This document shows positions 18,373-26,971 of a DNA stretch of 34,210 bases, piece after piece (positions within the stretch are counted from its first letter, which is position 1; each line of letters opens with the position of its first letter). The translations under genes and the position numbers were made by a program. The notes below the pieces were generated by a model. It had not been told where the DNA came from. It did no database searches and worked only from the letters and a program-made list of their open reading frames with translations. This DNA comes from a bacterium (GTDB lineage Bacteria; Patescibacteriota; Patescibacteriia; JAHIZJ01): the NCBI GenBank assembly GCA_030699685.1, contig JAUYLJ010000011.1:1-34210 (forward strand), given 5' to 3'.

Positions 18373-19452
18373 TCAGCTCGTACGTGATACGATAAAATCA
18401 GCCAATTGCCGTAGCAGTATAGCACTTTTATTCTTTTTCTGTCCAGGTTGCGGAAGGGCTTTTTTTGCCCTATCGGCGTGTATCCTGGCCAGACGCGTAT
18501 TCGCTTCGAGTGCTCCGCAATCCCGGATAAGTCCGCGTAAAAAACCGGCATCGCGGTAGCTAAGCGTTGCCGATCCATAAAGGCTATCAAAGCGCTTTAG
18601 TTGGGGGCCGCTGAGGCGTTTGCGCGTTTCCGTGTACAGCAAAGTGCGTTTGCCTTCGCGGAGATCAGAATGAGCGGGTTTACCAGTCTGTTCCGGGCTG
18701 CCAAACACGCCCAAAATATCGTCCTGGATTTGGAAGGCCAGCCCGGCCGGGATGGCGTAGCGTGACAAAGCCAGTAAATCTTTCTGGCTGGCACCGGCGA
18801 GAATAGCCCCCAATTGGAGTGGCAATTCGAACGTGTACTTTGCCGTCTTGTATGTGTGGATCTGATAAATATCTTTGGCGCTGGAACGGCCACGATATCC
18901 TTGAAAGACGTCAAGCGCTTCGCCAAAATTTGTTTCAGTCAGAGCGAGGTTGATATGCCTGATTGCCTCCAGTTTCTTCGTTTCGGGAAATGAAGACTGG
19001 ATAATAAGCTCGTAAGCCAGATATCCGCCGATATTTCCTGCCAGGATTCCCATCGACAGACCAAAATGATCAGCATCGCTGCCTTTCAAACGACGTTTGT
19101 GCCAGTCGGAAAAATACCGGTGGACGGTGGGGCCACCGCGACGCGTATCATCACGGTCAATGATGTCATCGTGTATCAAAAGATACGAGTGGATAATTTC
19201 TACCGCTGCCGCCACATCAGTCAGCGAAGAGCCTGGACTGGAGGACACCGACAGGTATCCCAGTCTCACCAACAGGGCTCGTACTCTCTTGCTTGATCCC
19301 CTGAGCGTAAACTCTTCCAGGCGACGAATAATCTCGGAGGCTATGGGATGAATCTTACTCGACCGCGATAACGCTTTCGAAAAATACACGCGAAGACGTT
19401 TTTCAACGTCGCGCTTTACGTCTTTGATTTCCGAGTGTAGGTCTTCAGGCAT
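18373..19452 (-). CDS. Polyprenyl diphosphate synthase
   Basis: First Asp-rich motif LLIHDDIIDRDDTRRGGPTVH; second FQIQDDILGVFG. Confidence 0.93.
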   Translation of the reverse strand: MPEDLHSEIKDVKRDVEKRLRVYFSKALSRSSKIHPIASEIIRRLEEFTLRGSSKRVRALLVRLGYLSVSSSPGSSLTDVAAAVEIIHSYLLIHDDIIDRDDTRRGGPTVHRYFSDWHKRRLKGSDADHFGLSMGILAGNIGGYLAYELIIQSSFPETKKLEAIRHINLALTETNFGEALDVFQGYRGRSSAKDIYQIHTYKTAKYTFELPLQLGAILAGASQKDLLALSRYAIPAGLAFQIQDDILGVFGSPEQTGKPAHSDLREGKRTLLYTETRKRLSGPQLKRFDSLYGSATLSYRDAGFLRGLIRDCGALEANTRLARIHADRAKKALPQPGQKKNKSAILLRQLADFIVSRTS

Positions 19453-20290
19453 TTGGAAGCAATAGTCTGGCTTGATCTTTCAGTTTGGCAATGACTCGCT
19501 GCTCAGCCCGGCTGCAGCTGTTCCAGGCGGTGAAACTCAGCAGATCCTCAAGAGTAACCGTGTTGAGACGCAGGAGCTTAGATTTCATGCTTTTGTCAAG
19601 GTGGAACAGCACAGTGATAGGATATTGGTCCGTTTTTTCAATCCATTCGAGCAAACTGTTGCCCGCGGGATAGGACCAGCTCACTAGTTTGACTCCCGAA
19701 CACTCGGCGTACTTGACTGCTTCAGTGGTGTGCTTTGTGTTCGTCACCAGCCATGACTGATGGATTTTCTTTTTTGGCGCCTGTCGATCTGGATTATCGT
19801 CCGTATGATAGCCTTTCTCAATATCGTCAAACCGCGCTTTGACATAGAGTGCCGTCTTAACGCCGGTTTTGTAACCCTTGCGGTTGTGGAACTTGCACTC
19901 AAACACGTTCACTTCACCTTTCCTCGTGGCTAAAACATCCACCTCATGCGAAACGCAAAACCCTCTCACGTATACGCCGACCTGACAGTCATATCCTTGG
20001 CGTTCGAGCAGTCTGGCCACATAGCGCTCAAAAGGATAACCGGTCGGGCCCAGCTCAATCAGCGCCCGCCTCAGGCTGTAGCGCATGGCCGACGGTTGAT
20101 CGCTTTTGGCCAACTCACGCCGGGCAAAATCGTAAATCGTATCGGTGGATTTGAGCACGCCTTCCATCTGAGAGGCCTGCTTGCTCATGCGCAACGTGGT
20201 GGTTTCAGAGACGCCGGAATTTCTGAGAGAAGTTTCAAATTTCTCCCGATCAAAAGGCTGATATTCACCCGATGCTTTTCGTACTTTCAT
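19445..20290 (-). CDS. ATP-cone domain fused to Mrr-like PD-(D/E)xK endonuclease domain
   Basis: MKVRKASGEYQPFDREKFETSLRNSGV (ATP-cone); SHEVDVLATRKGEVNVFECKFHNRKG (PD-ExK-like). Start set to ATG 20290. Confidence 0.75.
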   Translation of the reverse strand: MKVRKASGEYQPFDREKFETSLRNSGVSETTTLRMSKQASQMEGVLKSTDTIYDFARRELAKSDQPSAMRYSLRRALIELGPTGYPFERYVARLLERQGYDCQVGVYVRGFCVSHEVDVLATRKGEVNVFECKFHNRKGYKTGVKTALYVKARFDDIEKGYHTDDNPDRQAPKKKIHQSWLVTNTKHTTEAVKYAECSGVKLVSWSYPAGNSLLEWIEKTDQYPITVLFHLDKSMKSKLLRLNTVTLEDLLSFTAWNSCSRAEQRVIAKLKDQARLLLPNA

Positions 20291-20360
20291 AGAGTCCATC
20301 ATACCGCATTCCGAACCGCAAGACAAACGAAAATGACGGCCGAAACTGTTTTAGCGATCG

Positions 20361-21158
20361 TCAATAATAAAGTTGCTCACAAGCGTTTCCATCCTCATCA
20401 CCGTCTATCAAATGAATGTCCTCGCCGCTTTCTTTAGCACAACACTCGTAGAGGCTTTGAGCGTCGTCAGCTGTTTGAAAATCTCGGCAGTCGTAGAAAT
20501 TATATTCGCAAAAACAGGCGGGCGCGTCTTCCAGTGGAGTTTCTGAATTTTCAGCCTGGTACTCGGCTGTCTCCGCTCGTTCAGGAGTGTTTTGCTCCCA
20601 AACGCTTAGAAGTCTTGGATCACAATTCCCCCATAATCCACGACTGGATTCTCTGGCCTGGGTTTCCAATCTTATATACTCTTCTCTTCGCGCGTCATCC
20701 GGCGGGACGATAAAAGCCCTCGCGTATCCTTCCTCAACCAGTACGCGATTGACCTGTGTTTCACCAACATACACGTACCGCAACAAGCGTCCGTATCGGT
20801 CTGTATCACGAACGTCTTTTTCCAATCTCACGGCTTTGCCTTCGACTAATTCCCGGTTGCGTTCTATTGCTTCGGCCGCGTAACAATCAGGCGGCCGATG
20901 GGTAAGCTCAGGCGTGTCAATGGCCAAGTAACGCACGGTTTCACCGCCTTCCACGATAATCGTGTCACCATCAACAATCTGGATAACAACAATGCGCTCT
21001 TCCTCCAGTGAGCTTTCAGTTTCAATCCTATCCTCTTGGCCGCGTGTTTCTGCCTGTTGGCTGTCGGTGGTATTGGGACTGATAACCCACCACGCGGCAA
21101 ACATCCCGAAGACGATAACAACGACCAAATCCCTAATTGACGGTTTATTTCTTTTCAT
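20361..21158 (-). CDS. Secreted/membrane-anchored thermonuclease (SNase-like) with C-terminal Excalibur-like domain
   Basis: N-terminal TM; VDGDTIIVEGGETVRYLAIDTPEL...DRYGRLLRYVYVGETQVNRVLVEEGYARA...SRGLWG; C-terminal CEYNFYDCRDF...LIDGDEDGNACEQLY. Confidence 0.88.
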   Translation of the reverse strand: MKRNKPSIRDLVVVIVFGMFAAWWVISPNTTDSQQAETRGQEDRIETESSLEEERIVVIQIVDGDTIIVEGGETVRYLAIDTPELTHRPPDCYAAEAIERNRELVEGKAVRLEKDVRDTDRYGRLLRYVYVGETQVNRVLVEEGYARAFIVPPDDARREEYIRLETQARESSRGLWGNCDPRLLSVWEQNTPERAETAEYQAENSETPLEDAPACFCEYNFYDCRDFQTADDAQSLYECCAKESGEDIHLIDGDEDGNACEQLYY

Positions 21159-21213
21159 TTTTTTACAAAAAAGGTTGTCGCAACGAATTTCTGGTTACGA
21201 AGAGTTGACCGCG

Positions 21214-22629
21214 CTATTGGTGAACAATCACCGGCGTGCCAACATCGGCCCAGTTATAAATCCATTCGGCGTTCGTCCGGTCAATGTTCACGCAGCCGTG
21301 ACTCATCTTATTGCCGAAGTTGTTGTGCCAGTAGGCGTAATGCAGATAATAGGTCGGCGCAAACCGCAGGTTAAAGTCAACGTCCTCCAAGTCGTAGTTA
21401 TCGGGGTGGTCCGGCCCATAGGTCCATTCGTAATCTTTGGTGGGAATCTTGGCGGTCACGCTGAAGTCGCCTTCAGGCGTGGGGTATTTGTCCAAACCCG
21501 AGGAAATAAGAAAGGTGTTTTCAATAATTCCGTTTTCGTAGGCGTACAAGCGCTGTTCGCTCAGCTTCACCTCAATGTATTTTCTCAAATCCGTGTGCCC
21601 TTGGATAGTATTGCGGCCCGGAGCGGTGATGATTTCGGTTTGCCCGTCACCGTCCACGTCACCCACCGCCGTGTAGACCCCGCCTCTGAATTCGCTTTCA
21701 TACGCAAAGAAGTTTTGCGAAAGCGGCTTGCCATAGGCTTCAAATACCCGTACTTGCGGTCCCCCTCCGGCGGCGATCGACACCACTATTTCGTCATATC
21801 CGTCATGGTCGACGTCCCCGGCCGCCACGTGAAAACCACTCTGGACCGTCTCAGGCCAGCCTTCAAACTGCCCAACAATAGATCGCGATGAATCAGTCCG
21901 GTACACTTTCACCAGTGAACGGCCAAAACGATATATTGAAGTAACAATTTCAGCCGCGCCACCATCAACTTCAGCTACCGCCACATGGACACCGCCCTGA
22001 TCACGCTTGGCGTATGGGAAGATCTCCACATTTTCCGTATTGCCATACCGTGAAAAAACGCGAACATGGGGTTCAGCGCCGACTCCCACGCCTGTCACGA
22101 TCTCCGCCACGCCGTCCGCGTCAACATCGCCGCAGGCAATGTTTACCCCGCCGCGGAAATCGGTGTGGTAGGCAAAAAAGCCGGGCGTGAACAACGGCTG
22201 ACCAAACTGGTTGAGGACGCGCACATGCGGCCCGCCGCCCTGGCCCGAACCGGTCAGAATTTCAAAACGTCCGTCATTGTTGAAATCACAGCTGGCGACC
22301 TTCACGCCGCCGCGAAAGCTCTCCGGATAAACAAAAAACTGCCTGACTAGACTCCCATCTTGCCTCAAAATACGCACTTGTGGACCTCCGCCCGGCCCCG
22401 CGCCGATGATGATTTCCTTGATGCCGTCGCCATCCACGTCCCCTGTCGCCACCGTCGCGCCCCCGTGGAAGCCTTTATCAAACGCCAACCATGAAAATTC
22501 TTTTTCCATCGCCACCCCTCCAAACACCTTGATTTCAGGCGCTCTGCCTTCTGTCGCGTAAGCACCTGGCGTGGCGAATATAAACCCGGCTCCGACTAAA
22601 ACGATGGTGCTGAGGAGGTTTTTGCTCAT
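21214..22629 (-). CDS. FG-GAP/VCBS repeat protein fused to C-terminal L,D-transpeptidase (YkuD) domain
   Basis: Signal peptide; six repeats of the G-D-V-D-x-D-G-x-x-EI type; C-terminal YIEVKLSEQRLYAYENG...TPEGDFSV...MSHGCVNI catalytic motif. Confidence 0.9.
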   Translation of the reverse strand: MSKNLLSTIVLVGAGFIFATPGAYATEGRAPEIKVFGGVAMEKEFSWLAFDKGFHGGATVATGDVDGDGIKEIIIGAGPGGGPQVRILRQDGSLVRQFFVYPESFRGGVKVASCDFNNDGRFEILTGSGQGGGPHVRVLNQFGQPLFTPGFFAYHTDFRGGVNIACGDVDADGVAEIVTGVGVGAEPHVRVFSRYGNTENVEIFPYAKRDQGGVHVAVAEVDGGAAEIVTSIYRFGRSLVKVYRTDSSRSIVGQFEGWPETVQSGFHVAAGDVDHDGYDEIVVSIAAGGGPQVRVFEAYGKPLSQNFFAYESEFRGGVYTAVGDVDGDGQTEIITAPGRNTIQGHTDLRKYIEVKLSEQRLYAYENGIIENTFLISSGLDKYPTPEGDFSVTAKIPTKDYEWTYGPDHPDNYDLEDVDFNLRFAPTYYLHYAYWHNNFGNKMSHGCVNIDRTNAEWIYNWADVGTPVIVHQ

Positions 22630-22668
22630 GCCCCAATTCTAAGGAAGAAAATCTTTTTTGGCAACTGT

Positions 22669-22697
22669 TTGACAAAGATATTTGTGGCGAGTAGTTT
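22669..22697 (+). promoter_or_regulatory. Candidate promoter for the Cys-rich protein genes at 22732/22996
   Basis: TTGACA-N17-TAGTTT, weak -10. Confidence 0.4.
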
Positions 22698-22731
22698 GGA
22701 AATGGTGGTGTAGATCTTCAAGGAGGACCCG

Positions 22732-22962
22732 ATGGCTCGTTCCAAAAGGAATCAACCGGATATCACTTTCGTAGAGATAGAGTGGACCAAGGACGCCCCT
22801 TTCTGTTGCAAGAGGAGAGGCTGCGGGGCACAAGTTCCAAGAGGAAAGAAAATCTATAGAGTGCAGCGCAGAAGCGGCGAACTACTATTGGACGTCTGCA
22901 GTCAGGAGTGCGCTGACGGATACCGAGATGAGCTGGCCGCGCTGATGGAAGAGCCGATATAA
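22732..22962 (+). CDS. Small Cys-rich putative zinc-binding protein, one module
   Basis: RBS AAGGAGG; FCCKRRGCGAQVPRGKKIYRVQRRSGELLLDVCSQECADGY. Confidence 0.75.
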   Translation: MARSKRNQPDITFVEIEWTKDAPFCCKRRGCGAQVPRGKKIYRVQRRSGELLLDVCSQECADGYRDELAALMEEPI

Positions 22963-22995
22963 CCGGCAACAGCCGTTGACGTGAGGGATATATTG

Positions 22996-23418
22996 ATGAA
23001 CGCTCAAACTGGAAACGAACCCTTGCTTCCCTTGCCCATGGGACAGCCAAGTCACGCCCGCCTCGTAGCCAATGGCCTTTTGCATGCTCAGCGAAGCACT
23101 ATCGCGCTGAACAACCCTGCCAAGTGTGCAGGCTGCAACATGGATCTGGCCGCGGGAATGCAGGTGATCGTCCGAACCAGCCCCAATGGTCAAGACGAAA
23201 GTGTCTTCTGTTCGGACAGCTGTGAAGTCGCGGAAGAAGTGCGGGAGCTTGACGAGGCCGGCTTCCTGGATCGGGCCGAAGCGCACTTCCTTATGGAACC
23301 CGCCAAGTGCCGTCAATGCCAGGATGATCTGGCGACGGGACAGCAGGTGCTCGTCCGCCGCGGACCGGATGGCGAGCTACACGACATTTTCTGTTCTTCA
23401 ATCTGCGAACAAGCATGA
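22996..23418 (+). CDS. Cys-rich putative zinc-binding protein with two tandem modules
   Basis: RBS GAGGG then ATG at 22996; PAKCAGCNMDLAAGMQVIVRTSPNGQDESVFCSDSC and PAKCRQCQDDLATGQQVLVRRGPDGELHDIFCSSIC. Confidence 0.75.
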   Translation: MNAQTGNEPLLPLPMGQPSHARLVANGLLHAQRSTIALNNPAKCAGCNMDLAAGMQVIVRTSPNGQDESVFCSDSCEVAEEVRELDEAGFLDRAEAHFLMEPAKCRQCQDDLATGQQVLVRRGPDGELHDIFCSSICEQA

Positions 23419-23421
23419 GCC

Positions 23422-23450
23422 CCCATCGCGAACAACGATGGGTTTTTATT
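23422..23450 (+). terminator. Rho-independent terminator after the Cys-rich gene pair
   Basis: CCCATCG-CGAACAA-CGATGGG followed by TTTTTATT. Confidence 0.85.
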
Positions 23451-23485
23451 AGTACGTCTTTTTCCCGGCAGTGAATACCTCTTCG

Positions 23486-23516
23486 TGCAGCGCAAACCAA
23501 GTTGTTTTGCGCTGCA
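23486..23516. repeat. Perfect 11-bp hairpin without strong T tract
   Basis: TGCAGCGCAAA-CCAAGTTGT-TTTGCGCTGCA, downstream of the DUF378 gene. Confidence 0.6.
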
Positions 23517-23533
23517 GTAAGAAATATCAGTTT

Positions 23534-23785
23534 CTATTGCTGCGGAGGCGTGGAAGCCATTGGCGCGGAACCGCCGGACTTTGACTTCATTGGTGCTGTT
23601 ATCAGCACATAGAGCGCGGACAAGCCAACGATAACATAAACAATACGGGAGAGAGCTGTGAATTCACCAAAAATCGCGTCAACTAAATTAAATTCAAAGG
23701 CGCCCCAGAGGCCCCAGTTGAGTCCGCCGATGATCACCAAAATCATGGCGATCCAATCGAGTGCGTTCATTTTCATTCTTTTCAC
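23534..23785 (-). CDS. DUF378 small membrane protein
   Basis: LDWIAMILVIIGGLNWGLWGAFEFNLVDAIFG...RIVYVIVGLSALY. Confidence 0.85.
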   Translation of the reverse strand: MKRMKMNALDWIAMILVIIGGLNWGLWGAFEFNLVDAIFGEFTALSRIVYVIVGLSALYVLITAPMKSKSGGSAPMASTPPQQ

Positions 23786-23883
23786 CCCCTTTCAGGCTGG
23801 TTTTTATGTGTTTTATGATATCAACAGTATAGCACAAATATACAAAAATCTCGAACGATTCTTCCTTTTTTTGGCTTTTTTTC

Positions 23884-23912
23884 TTGACAAATTAGCCCAC
23901 TAAATATAGATT
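23884..23912 (+). promoter_or_regulatory. Candidate promoter for the 23965 ORF
   Basis: TTGACA then TAGATT at 17-nt spacing (or TATAGA at 15 nt). Confidence 0.45.
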
Positions 23913-23964
23913 GATTTGACGCTCTTTTGACAGACTGCTTTAGGCAGAGATTGGAGGTGAAATT

Positions 23965-25356
23965 TTGAGAAGAAAAAAGAGCCTCTTCAGACGACTGATC
24001 GCGGTACTTCTCGGCCTAGTGGGAGTAGTCACTGGCATGCTGTTTAGCCCGCGCCTGTCGTCCATCGTTGCTGAATACCAGGAAGCGCAGACTTTGCGAA
24101 AGGACATCCGCGATCTGAATCCTCAATCCCTCGATGAGTTCTGGCCTGATCTCTATCTCTCAATGGACTGGGACACTGAGCGATGGTCTCGGTTCAATCC
24201 AGAAGTTCAAGAGATGATAGAGCTGCTCAGCCGGGATTCATCAGGGCATAAGACCTGGGCAACTGAGGAGCTGCGGAACAGATCCTATTGGCAAGCCATG
24301 CACGACATTCGCTGGGGGTACATACGATATCGGGTGGACCCGGACGAAAGATCGTGGCTGGCCTACACAGCGAAGAAAAGCGAACTGCTCTTCGAAGCTG
24401 TGGTCTGCTTCCTGCTCGGAGGAGGAGCCGGAGTGGCGGGGTTGTTGTTTCTGCCATATATAACCGTGCTTCTTCTGACTGGCTTGTTTCTCCTGGGGAA
24501 AGGCGGATCCGCCTGGATTTCAAACGTCCCACAGGAAACTCCCCCAATCGTCCAAGCAATCAGTGACGCAGAACACGATGCAAATGACTGCGGACCCGCG
24601 ATACTGCCGACGGTCATCGGCCTCGTCGCGCTCGTAGTCCTCTGGCTGATCCGGTCAAGAGAAACGACAAAACAGCAGATGCTGCTTGTCACTCGCGGCC
24701 GGGCTCGTGCTCCGCCGCTGAGTGAAAGGAGATTCCTCGTGAAGTTCATGCTGTCTTTCTTGTTTCTCGTGATGGCGCTACCGGTTCAAGCCGCCGACTC
24801 CATTTACCTCCAATTCGGCGAGTGGCAGAATACCGGCGCGCCGTACTCCGGCGTGACTTGGAGCCACCAGCATGGCTGGTGGACGTCCAAAGCGTTCACC
24901 TTCCTGGACGGCAGCGTGCAGGAGCTGCTCTGGCTGCCTCACTTCAAGTTGGGCCGTTTCGACAGCTCGCCCGGACTGGCGCTTGGCGTTCTGCCCGATG
25001 AAGTTGGCCTGCACAGCTACTATGGCTACGATTGGCGAAGCTCATACACCTGGGGGGACACGGTCAAGCCGAACCTTTCGTCATCCGCTCTCTGGCTACG
25101 AATAACGTCACGCCAGACGTCCGACGATCTTTTGAACCATTTGGGAATCGTCGGAATCCAACGCCACTGGCGGCACTTCTCTCTCAAAGCCTCCTACCAG
25201 CCCATCTACCGGAACGGCGCCTGGGAACACCGTCCCGCTCTGTCAGTTTCACTCCCGCAGCGACATTTCACGATCCATCTCGAGGTTCGCCGGACGGTCG
25301 ATCCGTTCTGGAAGACGTCGGGGAACGTGGATGTGGAGATTCCACTGAGTCGATGA
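23965..25356 (+). CDS. Composite ORF: N-terminal multi-TM region plus C-terminal secreted beta-rich domain (possible second gene from GTG 24739)
   Basis: RBS GGAGGTG and TTG start at 23965; internal AAAGGAG-N7-GTG at 24739 followed by signal-peptide-like VKFMLSFLFLVMALPVQA-ADSIYLQFGEW. Confidence 0.55.
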   Translation: MRRKKSLFRRLIAVLLGLVGVVTGMLFSPRLSSIVAEYQEAQTLRKDIRDLNPQSLDEFWPDLYLSMDWDTERWSRFNPEVQEMIELLSRDSSGHKTWATEELRNRSYWQAMHDIRWGYIRYRVDPDERSWLAYTAKKSELLFEAVVCFLLGGGAGVAGLLFLPYITVLLLTGLFLLGKGGSAWISNVPQETPPIVQAISDAEHDANDCGPAILPTVIGLVALVVLWLIRSRETTKQQMLLVTRGRARAPPLSERRFLVKFMLSFLFLVMALPVQAADSIYLQFGEWQNTGAPYSGVTWSHQHGWWTSKAFTFLDGSVQELLWLPHFKLGRFDSSPGLALGVLPDEVGLHSYYGYDWRSSYTWGDTVKPNLSSSALWLRITSRQTSDDLLNHLGIVGIQRHWRHFSLKASYQPIYRNGAWEHRPALSVSLPQRHFTIHLEVRRTVDPFWKTSGNVDVEIPLSR

Positions 25357-25362
25357 ACCCAA

Positions 25363-25406
25363 AAACCCGGACACGGCATTCGCCGTCCCCGGGTTCTTTT
25401 TTTTAC
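25363..25406 (+). terminator. Rho-independent terminator after the 23965 ORF
   Basis: AACCCGG-A-CACGGC-ATTC-GCCGT-CCCCGGGTT followed by CTTTTTTTT. Confidence 0.85.
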
Positions 25407-25425
25407 CTGAATACTTCCGGAGACC

Positions 25426-25896
25426 CTACTCTACTATCAGCGTCCCCACCATCCCGTTTGCCCGGTGATCTTCGACGCTGCAATAGAATTCAAAAGTTCC
25501 GGCTTGATCAGCGACAAAGGTGACTGAGTCGCTTTCTCCTTCTGAAACTTCGTCAGTGGCGGCATTGAATTCATCAAGCACCCAATCATGGTTTCCCTCG
25601 GTACTGCTAAAATTGATGGTTACCGTGTCACCAACATTGACTCTTATCTCATCCTGGGAAAATGTATATGGCTCACCAGTCAGAGTGAAGGTTTTAGTCT
25701 CGCCAGTTTCTTCTTCCATCACCTCATTTGTGTTCTTGTCTTCCATCATCGCGTCATCATCCTCTGTTGCTCCATTTGCGTTCGACGTATTGGCGTTGTT
25801 TGTGTTCGTGTCATCACCGCCATTGGTGAAGATGACCACGCCAACAACCACCAAAGCGACTATGATCACTAAGGTAAGTATTCCTTTCATGGGCAT
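25426..25896 (-). CDS. Membrane-anchored cupredoxin (type-1 copper, plastocyanin-like)
   Basis: N-terminal TM, acidic Asn/Thr-rich linker, then IRVNVGDTVTINFSSTEGNHDW...GTFEFYCSVEDHRANGMVGTLIV with H, C, H, M ligand pattern. Confidence 0.88.
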   Translation of the reverse strand: MPMKGILTLVIIVALVVVGVVIFTNGGDDTNTNNANTSNANGATEDDDAMMEDKNTNEVMEEETGETKTFTLTGEPYTFSQDEIRVNVGDTVTINFSSTEGNHDWVLDEFNAATDEVSEGESDSVTFVADQAGTFEFYCSVEDHRANGMVGTLIVE

Positions 25897-25918
25897 ATGT
25901 GTGAATAGTAATGCCCTT

Positions 25919-25946
25919 AGTATATAGCACTCTGAATGGCTGTCAA
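25919..25946 (-). promoter_or_regulatory. Promoter of the cupredoxin gene
   Basis: Minus strand TTGACA (25946-25941), 16-nt spacer, TATACT (25924-25919); same geometry as the rplJ promoter. Confidence 0.7.
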
Positions 25947-25958
25947 ATACCCTTTACA

Positions 25959-25993
25959 CACAAACACCGCTTCCATGAAGAGCGGCGTTTGTG
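25959..25993 (-). terminator. Terminator-like hairpin downstream of the DUF1761 gene
   Basis: CACAAACACCGCT...AGCGGCGTTTGTG, imperfect stem of about 13 bp, weak T tract. Confidence 0.45.
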
Positions 25994-26004
25994 ATTGAAC
26001 AAAA

Positions 26005-26415
26005 TTACGCCCACACGGCCAGTATTCCGCCAGCTAATGAGATACCGATCAGAAAGTAAACGGCTTCAATGAGAAATAGCTTGAACGGCCGCCGTTCATA
26101 GAGGAAGTTCATTCCAGCGGTAGTGAAGAAAAATCCCACCCAGAGCCAGACGCCGGTGACGATTCCATCCCAGAATGTTTCAGCCTCGGTGTAGTCTACA
26201 AAATGAGCCAAGACGTACACCATAAGGATGCTCAAGAGAAGTCCGAGTGTCATGGTTTTTACGGGACTGGATTTCTTGAGATCTTCTTCGGTCTTGCCGA
26301 TGAGATTCATCCAAGCCCCGCCAAAAACCGGCTTTGAATACCAAACAAAGCCCAGAATCTGCAATCCGACAACGGCCGCGAGCATCGCGAGATAGTTTAA
26401 CGAAACTTCAGGCAT
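26005..26415 (-). CDS. DUF1761 membrane protein
   Basis: MPEVSLNYLAMLAAVVGLQILGFVWYSKPVFGGAWMNLIGKTEEDLKKSSPVKTM; four TM segments; RBS AAAGGAGG. Confidence 0.85.
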   Translation of the reverse strand: MPEVSLNYLAMLAAVVGLQILGFVWYSKPVFGGAWMNLIGKTEEDLKKSSPVKTMTLGLLLSILMVYVLAHFVDYTEAETFWDGIVTGVWLWVGFFFTTAGMNFLYERRPFKLFLIEAVYFLIGISLAGGILAVWA

Positions 26416-26512
26416 AATTTTCACCTCCTTTCATATTCTTTTCCATACTATAGTAGGAATAGCGAGAAGAAAAAAGTTATCAGTTCCGAGTCATCAGTGC
26501 TATTTTGAAAAA

Positions 26513-26896
26513 TTATCCCGCCTGTAATTTTTTTTTCACTTTGTCCACCACATCGCTTAGCTTCCAGTCCGACTTAATCATAAAATCAATGACTTTACCC
26601 TCAGCGGCTTCGGCTACCTTGGTCGTCTCGTTCAGATTAGTTAGCACAATCACCGGAACACCCCTGCCCCATTCATCGAGGCGTAGCTTAGAGAGCATTT
26701 CCAACCCATGCATTTTCGGCATCAAAATATCAAGCAAAATCAACTGAGGATGCTTTTCCTTTGCCAGCCGCAGCCCTTCCACGCCATTATCCGCCTCGAG
26801 CGTATGGAAACCCTCGGCCTTCAACTTCGTTACTATCGCGCTACGTAAAGGCACCTCATCTTCAACTATTAAAACAACTTGCCCTTCCTTTGGCAT
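26513..26896 (-). CDS. REC-only response regulator (RR1)
   Basis: VVLIVEDEVPLRSA...LILLDILMPKMHGLEML...VIVLTNL...FMIKSDWKLSDVVDKV. Confidence 0.93.
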   Translation of the reverse strand: MPKEGQVVLIVEDEVPLRSAIVTKLKAEGFHTLEADNGVEGLRLAKEKHPQLILLDILMPKMHGLEMLSKLRLDEWGRGVPVIVLTNLNETTKVAEAAEGKVIDFMIKSDWKLSDVVDKVKKKLQAG

Positions 26897-26904
26897 TTTA
26901 CTTT

Positions 26905-26971
26905 TCTTTAATATTATTTTTGGCTTTTTCTAGCATAATGAAGTATACAATGTTTTTGAGATAGGTTCTAG
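26905..26971 (+). mobile_element. Candidate insertion-sequence right-end remnant (A)
   Basis: Ends in TTTTGAGATAGGTTCTAG (26954-26971), an exact inverted copy of 31762-31779; translates as FLAFSSIMKYTMFLR*, similar in character to IS transposase C-termini. Confidence 0.4.

Noticed and set aside
20962-21891. 309-aa plus-strand ORF
   Set aside because: Antisense to the SNase and FG-GAP/YkuD genes; repetitive Val/Arg-rich text mirrors the FG-GAP repeats on the other strand.
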